Positions 49,290-62,039 of a DNA stretch of 64,000 nt are shown piece after piece; within the stretch, counting starts at the first letter, position 1; each line of letters opens with the position of its first letter. The notes below the pieces were generated by a model, which was not told where the DNA came from, did no database searches, and was given only the letters and a program-made list of their open reading frames with translations. A program made the translations under genes and the position numbers. The DNA is taken from NCBI GenBank assembly GCA_024734495.1, contig JALMQS010000844.1:897932-961931 (forward strand), in the 5' to 3' direction. Origin of the DNA: Forficula auricularia. Taxonomy: Eukaryota; Arthropoda; Insecta; Dermaptera; Forficulidae.

Positions 49290-49400
49290 TTTAAATATTT
49301 ACCCCCGGATCCCCCACATCTGCACCCCACTTCCTGCACCTCCCACATACACTCCACTCCGCACCCAGTTTTTGCATTTCTAGCTTTCTAATGGTCTACA
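49290..49400 (-). mobile_element. Helitron Hel-2 fragment
   Basis: CCCCCGGATCCCCCACATCT to CCCAGTTTTTGCATTTCTAG and ACATATTATGTGTATAT match the C-rich part of 8740-8960. Neither terminus is present. Confidence 0.6.
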
Positions 49401-49625
49401 TATTATGTGTATATTTGTGTTTACTCGTACACCAATTTGCCCACATTCGTTCACATTGATAAACATTATAAAAAAATAAATGGGAAAATAATCGTATAGG
49501 ATCTGAAAAAAAAATTAAATTAAATAAGATTTGTTTCCAAGTTATATAAAAAAATCCACTTCAACCACTTTATTTGTAAACATACCTGTAATGTTATGAT
49601 TTAGACACTTGTTAATTAAAAACAA

Positions 49626-50140
49626 ACAAAAAATTCCTAATTAAACCAATTATTTTACATGAATTTATGCATACATTGTTTTTGAGCTTGGATTCCGGAG
49701 ATTACTTCTCCACCATCGACTGTCCTTGATCATCTTTTTAGTCCTTGTTTTTAATAAGAGGAAAAAAACTAATTAAAGAAAAAAACCTCTTTTCCGATAA
49801 TTATTGCAATTCCATATTCTAATCAAACCATTTCATCAAAAATTCCTAATTTTTTTTTTTTTTTTAATTAAATTTTATTATTAAACCAATTATTTTACAT
49901 GAATTAATGTATACATTGTATTTTAGTTTCGACTCCGGAGATTACTTCTCCACCATCGAGTGTCCTTGATCATCTTTTTAGTCCTTGTTTTTAATAAGAG
50001 GAAAAAACTAATTAATGAAAAAAACCTCTTTTTCCGATAATTATTCCAATTCCATTATTCCACCATCTCTTTTCCAATCATCAAAAATTCCTAATTTTTT
50101 TTTTTTTTTATAAATTTTATTAAACCAATTATTTTATTTA
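49626..50140 (-). repeat. R210 SINE-like copies in tandem
   Basis: Two copies and a third partial copy, each opened by AAAAATTCCTAAT (49626, 49837, 50083) and, in two of them, a T run, followed by AACCAATTATTTTACATGAA, GGAGATTACTTCTCCACCAT and TAGTCCTTGTTTTTAATAAG. The T run is the poly(A) tail of a minus-strand retroposon. Confidence 0.7.
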
Positions 50141-50143
50141 CAT

Positions 50144-50495
50144 AGCCCCAATTATGCATTAAGAAGAACAATGCCATTCTATCCAGAGATGCCTACTGGT
50201 AGACATCCTGAAAGAAATCCAGTCTTCAGACTCTGTCATTGTTACAATGAGCTGGCACCAAAATTGGTTAACCCTCAGGAATTTTCCTTGAAATCAATAA
50301 GGTAGCGGCTTTGTTCAAGAAGCTCACGCTTGTTTATGAATAATGAATGAAATGTTAATATATAATTATGTAATGTATTGATGTATGTAATTAATATTAT
50401 TGATGTATGTAATGAGTATTGTTATTTCTTATAATTTTGTAAATTGAGGCTTTTTAGCCGTTGAAATAAATAAATAAATAAATAAATAAAATAAA
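50144..50495 (+). pseudogene. 3' end of another LINE
   Basis: The frame reads NYALRRTMPFYPEMPTGRHP, ERNPVFRLCHCYNELAPKLV, NPQEFSLKSIR-stop (50303-50305), then an AT-rich 3' UTR with GAGGCTTTTTAGCCGTTG and an (AAAT)n tail (50464-50495). The RNASE/RT parts are lost by 5' truncation. The clade is unknown. Confidence 0.65.
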
Positions 50496-50496
50496 T

Positions 50497-50939
50497 AATT
50501 GATTTCAGCTCGACTGAACAGACACCGTGATAGTATCTGTAGTGCAGGGAAAGGGCAGAAACGGTTCTTCGATGAGCCAGGGAGTCGAGTGAGTTGGTTA
50601 GAGCCGGGTCCCTATTAGTTTAATTGCTCGCTTCTGAATTGCATCCAGTCTAGCAAGAGAATGCTTGGAGGCACCCCTCCACAGATGAGAGCCATATTCG
50701 AGACAGGGACGAATTTGAGCCTTATACAGTATAAGAAGTTGACTGGGACTATAATAGCGCCTAGACCTAAATAGGAGACCAAGCTTGCACGCTGCAGCTT
50801 TAGCAGTGGTTGAGATATGGTCATTCCATGAAAGGTCAGACCCTAGAGTTACGTCTAGCATTGAAATTTTATCCCTGAATCCTAGTGAGTTTGAGTCGAA
50901 TGATATGTTTGGGAGGTTTCTGTCGACGCGTCTAGAAAT
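50497..50939 (-). mobile_element. CR1-superfamily LINE internal fragment
   Basis: Corresponds to 34667-35108 of the long copy, minus-strand frame VTLGSDLSWNDHISTTAKAA and PCLEYGSHLWRGASKHSLA. It begins exactly where the 3' fragments at 7983 and 47263 end, and has no LINE tail. Confidence 0.9.
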
Positions 50940-50949
50940 AAAAAATCAC

Positions 50950-52560
50950 TCTAGGCGTGACATCTCATGAATATTTGTAGAATCAATAAATACATCTTGG
51001 TAAAATGGTAAAGAGTGTTGCCGCCTTGTGGTAGAAATTGAAACTAACACAATTGGGTTGCTGACACAAATGTCATATGCATAATCAAAGAATATTATTT
51101 AATAGATAGGTTTGGTTTTTGTTTAAGTCATTTAAACACTGATCATTCAGCTGTCAGAAGACCCAATTGGGAGAGTTCAATGTTTCACCACTAGTTGGCG
51201 TATCTGCAATTTCCAGTTACCAATAAATGTACGCGTATTCACCCCTCCTGACACCTAGTTGCGGAAAGTTATCGCGGAAACATAATCTATTCTCGAATAT
51301 AAATAATACATTTACATCCCTCTTAACTAGCGCATCTGATTTTCAGCAATAATTAGAATAGAAGAAAATGTAGGATTTAAAAAATTTTAGGATGTTTATT
51401 TTTTTGAAAAATTTAGAAACTATCAACCTGAACGAATTTTAAAGTGCTTGATCTGTAACAGTCAGGGTGAGAATTAGTCAAAAATATCCCCTTAAGTTGT
51501 AAAAAATAAATTGGCAATGTGAGAATCGGAATCGCATATCGAAGGTTCTGTACATTTTATATATTTTCTAAAATATCTAAGATATAAAAATGGTTCTAAT
51601 TTGTCGTTGATAAAGAAAGAATGAGTAAATTTATAGTATGTTTTCTTAAGTTAGGCCGATTCTAAAGGCTTATCTACGTGTGCAATTATCACCTAAAAAT
51701 GGCAAATTTCGGGCTCTCTCATACTGTCAATTTCTAGTTGATTAAATTGAAATCTAAATTTCAAAAATACATACTCAAAATATTTTTAAAAAAAATCTAG
51801 TCCACCAAAAATAATCATTTCGATTAAAATTTTGATACAATTTTTGATTTCAATAAAAATAAATTTAAGTATGTAGGTACTTATATAAATTGTGAATTAC
51901 AATTATTTTTTACTTTTGAAAGGAACGCTAAAAAAAGCTTTATTAAATCATTCAAAAATATAAGCTTTAACAGCTACATATCTAATCAATAAAAACAATT
52001 TCAATATATGTATTTAAACCGGTACTTTCCTTATGGAAACTATACTGGCATTGATAATTTTAATGAAAATAACCTTAAAAGGCTATTAGCAAAGTGATTT
52101 GTTTGTTTACCTATCTGTATAACAAATTTTTAACTAATCAGATAAGAGCAAACAGAGAAATAGTAAAATTTTGTATCTTTCTGTTTGAGGTGTGAAATCC
52201 TCCCTGATAATGACGTCATATATCAGACCAGGATCTTTGGCTGCCCATTGATAGACCTTGACTACCCCTACTCTATAACATTAAACAAACGCTCACTTGC
52301 TCAAATATCAACGACTAGATACATCAAGCCTAATGTAGAAAAGATCAAGTGATTGGAAATGAATATTTTTTTATTACTTATAAAGATAATATTAGGTATA
52401 TTTATTGACCATTTCTCTTATAAATACTTTTAGAGTTTATACGGAATATTGAATAAATACCGTTCTTTTAACAAAATAATCATTAACGTTTCGAGAGAGA
52501 TATTTTACCTTTATCTTTAAAAAAATAGTTCCTTTAATAATTTTTATAAAACCGAAATCA
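50950..52560. other. Intergenic stretch, no gene
   Basis: No recognisable coding or mobile feature; AT-rich throughout. Confidence 0.5.
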
Positions 52561-53540
52561 AAAAAATTAAATGCAACAAATAAAATAATAATAAAATAAA
52601 AATAAAATAAAATCCAATAAAAGGTATAAAATAATTATCTTATTTAGTTACGACTAGACGGCGAAATTTTAACATGAAATTACTTTTTGAAGTCGGTGCC
52701 AAACAAACTATATAAGCGAGCGTACTCGCCAAACGTACTAAGTAAGATCCGTCGAGTGCGATTCATAAAATGTATATGTTTGGCACCGACTTCAAAAAGT
52801 AATTTCATGTTAATAATTCGTCGTTTAGTTGTAACTAAATTAGATAATAATTATTTTATACCTTTTAGTGTATTTTATTTTATTTTTAAGTTATTATTAT
52901 TTTTTTGTTGCATTTAATTTTTTTGAAGAAGGTTTTATTTTTTTATAAAAATTATTTTTATTTTTCTCTTTTTAGTGATGTTATTAATAGTGACTTAAAG
53001 TCGGTAGACGTCTAGCACGGAGGCCGACACTTTGTGCGTAAAGGCATTTCACCTATTATAAAAAAAAATAAAAAATAGTGACTTAATATAATACCTTGCA
53101 TGCATCTCGTAAGAGAAAGGGTCGGGCGAATGAATCAGAAAATGATAACAAAATTCAATTCATAAATATAGAAATTCTCTCGAAACGTTTGCGGGTTTTA
53201 AATGAATGTTTTAAGATTGTTTTTTATAAAAGATTTTATTTATTATAATTTCGATTATTTGCTCATAAGAATTGGAGATTTACGTTATTTCGTCATTGAT
53301 CATATCATCAGAACTTGACCAAATTAATATGGGACCACCCCTAAGGTGCCCCCTTTCCAATAAAAAAAGAATCATCGAAATCGGTCCATGTGGCAAAAAG
53401 TTCTCACTGAACATACATAAAATAATCAAATAGTTAGGTATCTTGACTACCTTGTACCTATACAGATCCAAATGCAGAAAGAATCATTAAAATCGGTTCA
53501 TAAACAAAGAAGTTATGCCTGAACAAACATATCAAAAAAG
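52560..53540. repeat. Palindromic repeat family PF-2
   Basis: Hairpin 52570-52925: arms with GTATAAAATAATTATCTTAT, TAACATGAAATTACTTTTTG and AAGTCGGTGCCAAAC, loop with GATCCGTCGAGTGCGATTC. Downstream (53100-53540) unique sequence of the same family continues. Other copies: 57228-57535 and 62460-62840, partial copies at 57900-58050 and 58380-58560. Confidence 0.8.
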
Positions 53541-53559
53541 GTCCAATACTAATGAAAAA

Positions 53560-54425
53560 TAAGCTGACGTGTTCTGATGTGGCCATCCACTTGACTTTAC
53601 TATACAACCTGGCCCCTTACTTATATTTAATATTTAATAAAATTATTTATAAGTATTTATAATCATGGGGGAGGTTAGTTTTTGTATTTTTAGACTTCTA
53701 GGACCCACTGATTATGTATACAAAATTTGGTTGAGTTTGGTAAATGGCCAAGATTTTCATTTTTTGACCTTCTACCCCCCTCCCTCCATTTTGGGCGGTT
53801 AGATTTTGCATTTTTAGACTTCTGGGGGTCCACTGATTATGTATACAAAATTTGGTTGAGTTTGCTTAAACGACCTAGATTTTTAATTTTTAACCCCCCT
53901 CTACCCCTCTTGATTTTGGGTCGATATGCACCAAAATCTAATCAGCTCTTAATCTCAATGGACCAAAACTACCTGTGAAATTTGGTTTCGATATTCATAC
54001 TAGTTTTTGAGCTAGCTCGTCCACAAATTTGGTAACGCACAGACTATCTAACTAACTAACTAACTAACTAACAGACATTTTGACAAAACAATTATTATCT
54101 CGAAAAATATAATTTTTTCGATGTTCACTTATTAGGGCTTTTTTGTAGACCGAAACACTAGTTTTTGAGCTAGTGCGTCCACAAAAATTTGGTAACCCAC
54201 GTACTAATAGACATTTTGACAAAACAGTTATTATCTCGAAAAATATAATTTTTTTGATATTCAGTTATTAGGGCTTTCTTATAGACCGAAATACCACGGT
54301 TTCGCCGATTTTTTTAAATCGAAATAGTTTTAGCAGTTTTTGAAATATTTCGAAAAAAGAAGGAAAAAAAACACTTTTTTCATGCACGATTACAATACTT
54401 GACCATACCCTGTATTGTAAAGTAA
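53560..54425 (+). repeat. Dispersed repeat DR-S (second full copy)
   Basis: Direct copy of 38134-38833 with an extra duplicated segment (54080-54240 repeats CTAGTTTTTGAGCTAG) and (TAAC)n at 54048-54070. Confidence 0.8.
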
Positions 54426-54780
54426 AAAACGGGACCAATCGGAAACTAGACTGAGCCCAATGCAAAAAAAATCATCAAAATCGGTTCACAATTGGCGAGA
54501 TATCAGGTAACATAGACACAAAATAACAAAAACAAAAAAAAAAAAACAGTCTAATTGAGAACCTCCTCCTTTTTTGAAGTCGGTTAAAAATTCCATAAAT
54601 TCACTCATTTTCTAGTCACCCGCGACATATAAGAACGAATTTATTATCTCGACTGAATATAAAAGATACAGTATTCTCTTTCCCGACTCTCACTTGGTCG
54701 GCTTCTTTTTTATCATCTTTTTTATAAAATTATCGTATAACATCTAACTAAAACTGGTATCTATCGATTTCGACTGAAGG

Positions 54781-54943
54781 TTGCCACCACAAGGGATGGA
54801 AAGCCTCCTGTGTCAAGGACTTAACCATTTGTTAGCTCATTTAAGGGTCAGAGGTCAGTTGGCAAAGGCTAACGGCGCGAAGACACCAGCCAGACCTGAA
54901 GACATGCCTTCTTCGAACGATCCCAGGGCAGCAGCAACAAATG
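54781..54943 (+). CDS. Possible exon, unrecognised
   Basis: A GC-richer open stretch reading MESLLCQGLNHLLAHLRVRG, QLAKANGAKTPARPEDMPSS, NDPRAAATNA, ending at CAG|GTGTAT, a plausible donor. The upstream acceptor is unclear (CGACTGAAG near 54778). Composition differs from the flanks, but there is no family match and no neighbouring exon. Confidence 0.3.
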
Positions 54944-55145
54944 CAGGTGTATACCCGGGGAGGGGAGGGTTTTTTTTATGTAATTTCACAATCTGCTCAA
55001 GACCGGTTCCTACTTTAATAAATAACAATATGGTTGGTTCCTTTCAAACTGACGGGAAACTCAAAAGCAACCGAATTAGGGATGAAGTAATATCGAGAGC
55101 TGTTAAAGGGCAATCGATTAAGATGAAACACACACACACACACAA

Positions 55146-55930
55146 ACTAAATTATTAGGTCTTAATATGTAATTTATTATCATCTTCTTCATTACAAACT
55201 CGGAAGAAGATTAGTAATTACTTCATTAATGTTAAAGAGTAATAGTAAGAATAATAATTACTATTACAATCAATGTTTTATTTTAATTTCCCCAATGAAA
55301 GTAACTAACTAGTGATTATTTATTTTCATTTAAATACCTTGATAATTTTTTTTAAATTTATTCCTAGAGAACAGATGACAATTAGCATGGTTGGTGTTTT
55401 GTAATAAATAATGGAATAAGAAAAAATGAAGTATAAAATTATCAAACAGAGTATCTGGGTCTTGAAAAAGTTTACTTATTCTTTCAATTTTTTAATGATT
55501 TTTATTGATATTTTAAGCCGTTGTTGTAATAAACAAAAGTATAAATAAATAAACTGGTGTTTTTGTATAATATTTTGATTATTTTAATTAGAAGTATAAT
55601 ATTTATTTATTTTAAAACTCGCTAATAGTTCAATACAAATATCATTATTTATTAAAATTAGAAAATTGAACTAATTAGAGAGAGGGGATGGGAGAGTGAA
55701 GTGGGAGAATATGGAATTGGAATAATTATCGGAAAAGAGGTTTTTTTCTTTAATTAGTTTTTTCCTCTTATTAAAAACAAGGACTAAAAGATGATCAAGG
55801 ACACTCGATGGTGGAGAAGTAATCTCCGGAATCGAAGCTCAAAAACAATGTATGCATAAATTCATGTAAAATAATTGGTTTAATAAATTTATTTAATTAG
55901 AGTGAACTAATTAGATAGTTAATTATAGAA
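55146..55930 (+). repeat. Dispersed repeat DR-A
   Basis: Matches 56571-57210 in direct order (AAATTATTAGGTCTTA, CAAACTCGGAAGA) and 545-1450 inverted. It contains the unfilled hAT target TCCTAGAG near 55370. Its end (55690-55890) holds an inverted R210 copy. Confidence 0.8.
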
Positions 55931-55983
55931 AAAAAAAAGTTATTATCTATCATAGCCCCTGGAATAAGAAAATGAAGTCAAAA

Positions 55984-56417
55984 AATACCGAGGGGTGAAC
56001 CGCGACCTAATATGCTGTACACCTACTTCCACTTGTACTTCCAAATATTTCCAAGTACTTCCAAATATTTCCAAGTAATTCCAAATATTTCCAAGTAATT
56101 CCAAATATTCCCACGTACTTCCAAATATTGACAAGTACTTTCAAATACTTCCAAGTACCTCCAAATATTTCCAGGTACTTCCAAATATTTCCAAGTACTT
56201 CCAAATATTTCCAAGTAATTCCAAATATTTCCAAGTAATTCCAAATATTCCTACGTACTTCCAAATATTTCCAAGTAATTCCAAATATTCCTACGTACTT
56301 CCAAATATTGACAAGTACTTTCAAATACTTCCAAGTACCTCCAAATATTTCCAGGTACTTCCAAATATTTCCAAAGAGGTGTACACCTACTTCCAATCGC
56401 GGATCACCCCTCGAATA
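55984..56417. repeat. Minisatellite bounded by 16-bp inverted repeats
   Basis: Units CCAAATATTT-CCAAGTACTT (period 20, half-unit 10) fill 56040-56370. A block of about 100 bp starting CCAAATATTC recurs 180 bp later (56101 and 56281), a higher-order repeat. The edges are CGAGGGGTGAACCGCG and CGCGGATCACCCCTCG, inverted with one mismatch. GTACACCTACTTCCA occurs at both sides. Confidence 0.9.
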
Positions 56418-56570
56418 ATATCAACCTAAATTTATTTTTAAAGAGAAATTAATAAGATTGTCTTCTCCTTGATGAAAATAAATATATACCTAAATATAAT
56501 AAATAAATAAATATACTATTGTAGTCCTTGGAACAAGTAAATGAACTCAAATAATAGCAAATAACTGAAA

Positions 56571-57210
56571 CCCTAAATTATTAGGTCTTATAATGTAATT
56601 TATTATCCTCTTTATTACAAACTCGGAAGAGGCTTAGTAATTACTACATCAATGTTAAAGAATAAAAGTAAGAATAATAATTACTATTACAATCAACATT
56701 TCATTTTTAATTTCCCTTATCAAAGTAACTATCTAGTCATTATTTATTGTCATTAAATACCTTGATAGATTTTTTAGGAATTTATTTATTTTATTCTGGA
56801 GAACTGTTGACAATTAGCATAAGTTGGTGTTTTATAATAAATCTTGGAGTAAAGAAAAAATGACGTTTAAAATTATCAAATTACCTAATTCGCAAACAGC
56901 TTGAAAAAGTTTACTTATATTTTCAATTTTTGATCGATTTGTATTGATATTTTAAGCCGTTGTTGTAATAAATAAACTGGTATTTTTGTATAAAATTTCG
57001 ATTATTATTTTAATTAGGAATATAATATTTATTTATTTTAAAACTTGCTAATAGTTTAATAAAAATATCATTATATATTAAAATTTAGAAAATAAAGTAA
57101 TTAGATGGAATTGAATAGGGGAGGGGTCAGGTGAGGATTGGGAGAATATGGAATTGGAATAATTATCTTAATTATTCTTTAATTAGTTTTTCCTCTTATT
57201 AATAAAAATA
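56571..57210 (+). repeat. Dispersed repeat DR-A (third copy)
   Basis: Direct copy of 55146-55700, on the other side of the minisatellite. Confidence 0.8.
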
Positions 57211-57227
57211 ATTTTTAAGAAAAAAAA

Positions 57228-58560
57228 TTAAATGCAACAAGTAAAATACACTAAAAGGTATAAAATAATTATTATCTTATTTAGTTACAACTAAACGACG
57301 AAATATTAACATGAAATTACTTTTTGAAGTCGGTACCAAACAAACTATACCTATAAGCGAGCGTACCCCCCAAACGTACTAAGATCCGTCGAGTGCGATT
57401 CATAAAAGGTACTATATGTTTGGCACCAACTTCAAAAAGTAATTTCATGTTAATATTTCGTCGTTTAGTTGTAACTAAATAAGATAATAATTATTTTATA
57501 CCTTTTAGTGTATTTTATTTGTTGCATTTAATTTTTAACCGACTTCAAAAAAGGAGGAGGTTCTCTATTCGACTGAATTTTTTTTTTTTTTTTTTTTTTT
57601 TTTGTGCCTATGTTACCTCATATCTCCGCCAATTGTCAACCGATTTTGAAATTTTTTTTGCATTGGGTCCAGTCTAGCTTCCGATTGGTCCCATTTTTTT
57701 TCGTTTTTTTTTCATAGGTATTAGACCTTTTTTATTAGGTTTGTTTAGACCTAACATCTTTGTTTATGAACCAATTTCGATGGTTCTTTTTTATCCGAAA
57801 GGGAGTGTCTTAGGGATGGTGTCATATTAATTTGGTCAAGTTCTGATGATATGATCACTGATAATAACATCACTAAAAAGAGAAAAATAAAAATAATTTT
57901 TAAGAAAAAAATAAAAACCGACTTCAAAAAATTAAATGCAACAAATAAAATACACTAAAAGATATAAAATAATTATTATCTTATTTAGTTACAACTAAAC
58001 GACGAAGTATTAACATGAAATTACTTTTTGAAGTTGGTGCCAAACATATACCTTTTTAACCGACTTCAAAAAAGGAGGAGGTTCTCTATTCGATTGAATT
58101 ATTTTTTTTTTTTTTTGTGCCTATGTTACCTCATATCTCCGCCAATTCTCAACCGATTTTGAAAATTTTTTTTGCATTGGGTCCAGTCTAGCTTCCGATT
58201 GGTCCCATTTTTTTTCGTTTTTTTTTCATAGGTATTAGACCTTTTTTATTAGGTTTGTTTAGACCTAACCTCTTTGTTTATGAACCGATTTCGATGGTTC
58301 TTTTTTTATCCGATAGGGGGTGTCTTGGGGATGGTGCCATATTAATTTGATCAAGTTCTGATGATATGATCACTATTAATAACATCACTAAAAAGAGAAA
58401 AATAAAATAATTTTTAAGAAAAAAATAAAAACCGACTTCAAAAAATTAAATGCAACAAATAAAATACACTAAAATGTATAAAATAATTATTATCTTATTT
58501 AGTTACAACTAAACGACGAAATATTAACATGAAATTACTTTTTGAAGTTGGTGCCAAAAT
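57228..58560. repeat. PF-2 repeat array
   Basis: A PF-2 hairpin (57228-57535), then two direct units of about 500 bp (57535-58050 and 58060-58560). Each starts AACCGACTTCAAAAAAGGAG, has a T run, GCATTGGGTCCAGTCTAGCT and TCTGATGATATGATCACT, and ends with one PF-2 arm. The complement of the unit start occurs at 54550-54590. Confidence 0.8.
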
Positions 58561-59045
58561 TGGAAAAGTTGCCCAGAAAATTGGAAAATTCAGGAAAAAC
58601 TAAAAAAAATTCAGGTTAGCCAACATAGCTTGCCAAACAATAAAAGAACTAAACTAGCAAAAAAAACAAATGTTGGCGGCCCTGTTTGTAAGATTTTGGA
58701 GTATCATTCATTCTCAATAGTTCTAGCCACATTATCGTTGAAGAAAAATTTAATACTGGAGAATAAGAGAATTTTTTATAAATAGATTGTATATACTTTT
58801 GTGTCTAGCAAAATGAATAATAATTGTAATTTTCAAGTCAAGTAACAATACCTACATATAATATAACTTTTTTTATTTTCCCCTTAATGATAACAAGTGG
58901 ATTTTTAATACATTTTAAATATTTGTTTAATTTTATTTGTTATGCGTGTATATTGCAGTTAAATAGAATCTTAAATTATATCGATTTAAGACTTTATAAT
59001 AAAACAATTATATTTATTCTCTGTAACTAATAAAACATCAATAAA
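58560..59045. other. AT-rich stretch
   Basis: No gene; probably the body of the Helitron that ends at 59118, whose 5' end I could not place. Confidence 0.4.
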
Positions 59046-59118
59046 GCAGCCATGTGGGGTCCAGGGGGCGAAGCCCCTAGCTAGCAAAAGGCCCGCCAAA
59101 GGCGGGCCTTGAAGCTAG
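59046..59118 (+). mobile_element. Helitron 3' terminus (Hel-1)
   Basis: GGGGTCCAGGGGGCGAAGCC, CTAGCTAGCAAAA, a perfect hairpin GGCCCGCC-AAA-GGCGGGCC, TTGAAG, CTAG followed by T. CTAG|T is the standard Helitron end and insertion site. Confidence 0.75.
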
Positions 59119-60180
59119 TATATAAATAATAATAAATTAAATATTATTTTGAAGATCTTTCCTGATTAAAAATCTGTCGTTTCATTTACCTAGATCCTGG
59201 ATGGGAATGTTTCGATCCCTTTGAATCAAGGTCCCAGACAAACTTTTTTACTTTATTTTTGATTACTAAGCAATGACTCTTCTTTGAAAATGAGATTTAA
59301 AATTAAAAAAAAGGACATGGTTAAGCCTTTAATAAACATTTAATTATGTGGTAACTCTTTATAAATATATCTAAACATCGAGTAGGTAGATACAAAGGAA
59401 TTCACAATTTTTTTATTTTCATTTTCACCTTGAAAAATATTCAAATATTTTGTCAATAATTCTTTCATATAAAAAAGAAGAGTGTAAGAACATCCTTTTA
59501 ATTTTGTAAAATAAATTATTATTATACCAGCTGCGAATTCGGTAGTTTGATAATTTTAAATAAATTTATCTTTAAAAATAAAATAAATTTTGATTTCATT
59601 TGAAAGTTTGTGAAAATTTTTAATCTCCTCTCTACACGCGACAATTTCGATTTTATTTATATTTTTGAAAATAAAAATAAAAAAAATAACCCATCTATAT
59701 AACCAAGAGGTCATCCTGTCAATATTGCTTAATTTCAGCGAAATGCTATGGATGTTAGAAAGCGGTCCATCCTCCAAAGGAGCGAGCGGATAATAACTGG
59801 ATGGCATTTGTCCAGTCTAAGTGGTTAAATAAATATATAAATCCAGCACTGGAACAGTAAAATAAAAAATTTCATAACTTTATTTAATTTTTTAATGATA
59901 AATTCTTGTATAATGCGAATCATAATAATAATTCACACATATACCTATTTAACATATGGTCGTATTTCTATCGTTTGAATAAGATTCTTTTTTCGGCCAT
60001 GGCCACACACACACACACATTATATATCAAAAAATGTTTTTGAATGATAAATAAGAAAAAAGACACAAAGTTGCCACGTCACTTTGGCATGTTGATTTGA
60101 CATTTTAAAATTCTAAAGTACTTTTAACTGCCTTGAATTAATTCACCCATCATCACTTTGTCTATCATTGTATTCATAAT
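59119..60180. other. AT-rich stretch
   Basis: No gene recognised; a (CA)n tract near 60005-60020. Confidence 0.5.
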
Positions 60181-60181
60181 A

Positions 60182-60870
60182 CTAGCTTCGGTGGGGCTCT
60201 TGCTAGCCAAGGAGCTTCGCCTCCTGGACCCCCCGTCAATTGAACACTCCCTCTCCTCATTCATCAACGACTCTCCATCCCACCGAATCTCAACCCAACC
60301 CCGGAATTTCTCCCCCGCCTCTGTTCACCCTCCAACCCACTAAACTTACCCCCTGGACTCCCCACCAATGGAGACCACATCCCCTGGATCCCAACCCTCA
60401 CCCATGTACCCCACCTCACAACCCCACATAGGTATGTATATTTAGGTACAGATATAGGCACAAATCCCCCTTAGTAACCACCTGGACCTCCACCCCTTAA
60501 ATCCCCACCTTTGGACCCTGTACCTCCTGGATCCCAAACCCACCCCTGGGGACATACAAACATACAGGGACAAATCCCCTTTAGTAGTATGTGACGATTT
60601 AGGTACAGACACATGGCCTCTAGTACCCCTGGACCTCCACATCCCTGACTTCCAGCGTCCTGGAACCGCCTTCAAACCGCTGCCCCTGGACCCCAACCCC
60701 CACCCCCTGGGGGACGGACAAACATAGATATATATATATATACAAGCAGAAAAGCCCTTTAGTAGCCCCCTGGTTATAGGTTCAGACACAGAAAGAAATA
60801 CGATTTAGCCCCCCCCCTGGATCCCTCCTCCCACCCTCTGAGGGGACAGACATAGATACATAGGTAGGTA
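60182..60870 (-). mobile_element. Helitron Hel-1 copy with C-rich body
   Basis: The minus-strand 3' end reads GGGGTCCAGGAGGCGAAGCT, TTGGCTAGCAAGAG, GAAG, CTAG, T, homologous to 59056-59118. The body to about 60870 is C-rich with repeated CCCCTGGA and CCAACCC. No protein frame; the proline-rich open frames here are composition artefacts. The 5' end is not fixed. Confidence 0.65.
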
Positions 60871-61179
60871 CTTACAGAGGCAGGTACAAATGCACTTTAG
60901 TAGTATATGATTATTTATATTGAAAAAAAATTGAGATTTTCTCAATACTTATGATTATTTTGGCAATTTTTGGAACAGCCCTTTTGAGAAATTAGCAAAA
61001 AGTCTAACCCTTATTCAAAACGGTGTCTGATTGAGAAAACTTTTATAATTCTTCAATTAGGCTAATATATAACAGGATTTTTTGCAAAAAAGTCGAATTA
61101 TTGTGTAAAGGGCCAAAATCACCAGCCTGTATGGTTTCTCTTTGGCCTCAAATTAAAGAGCGAAATTTAGAAAAAATTA

Positions 61180-62010
61180 TAATTTTAAAAATGATCGAAA
61201 TTTTAAATAACAAAAATTCAATTTTCTATGACAGGATAAGATCCGAATTCTCAAAAGTGTCATGGAAAATTCTGGATATCTATAAATCTAAGACTTTTAT
61301 CTAAAAAGTGGTCCAATTAAACGTTCAAGTCAAAACAATTTCTAGAAAATCAGACAAGAATCAAGTTTCTAGGATGAGTGGTTTTCATTTTGTGAAGGAG
61401 GAACTGTGATTTTTTGAAAAAGTGGATCATTTCCTGTCATGGAAAATGATAGATATCTAAAAATATAAGGATTTAAAAAAAGTAGTCCAAGTAAACGTTC
61501 AAGTCAACAAAATTTCCTAGAGAATGAGATAAGAATAAAGTTTCTAGGATGAGTCGTTTTCATTTTATGAAAAACTTCTATTTTATGCAAAAAATTGCAG
61601 TTTTTCAAAAAATTCAACCTCATTGGGGCACGGATTAGCAATATTCAATTAAGCTGAAACTTTGTTTCCATTGTAGCAAATTTAATCTAGTTCAAAAATG
61701 TATAGAATGGTCTTTGTCGAAAACGTGCTCTTTCATGGTCAAAATGGGGAAAACAAATCGAAAAAAGATCGAGTTTTTGGGATTTGCGGATACAGAAAAA
61801 AACGCCACCAAAGAGAGTATAGGGGCTCGATTTTTTTGTCAGTAAAGTAGTTTGATTTTTTTTTATATCGATTTAAAATATACCCATGTGATAAGAGAGT
61901 TCCAAAATGATCATTATTAGGTGATTTGAAATCGAATCCAATTGCCAAAAGTAGTTTTAATTTCCCTTTCCATGACATAAAAACTACAAGTCTTGAAATC
62001 CCTTCCCCCT
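61180..62010 (+). repeat. Dispersed repeat DR-B (third copy)
   Basis: Same order of parts as 44805-45740: two tandem units (61225-61410 and 61435-61600), then AAAAATGTATAGAATGG. Confidence 0.8.
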
Positions 62011-62039
62011 CCACTCATTACAAATTTCCTCCTACTCTA

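Noticed and set aside
52490..52515. AACGTTTCGAGAGAG as another hammerhead
   Set aside because: GAAACGTT is present on the minus strand but no CTGANGA or stem II partner nearby.
55943..56396. Minus-strand frames with repeated KYLEIFG-type peptides
   Set aside because: Translation of a 20-bp minisatellite, not a protein-coding gene.
60158..60789. Several overlapping proline/glycine-rich frames
   Set aside because: Composition artefact of the C-rich Helitron body.
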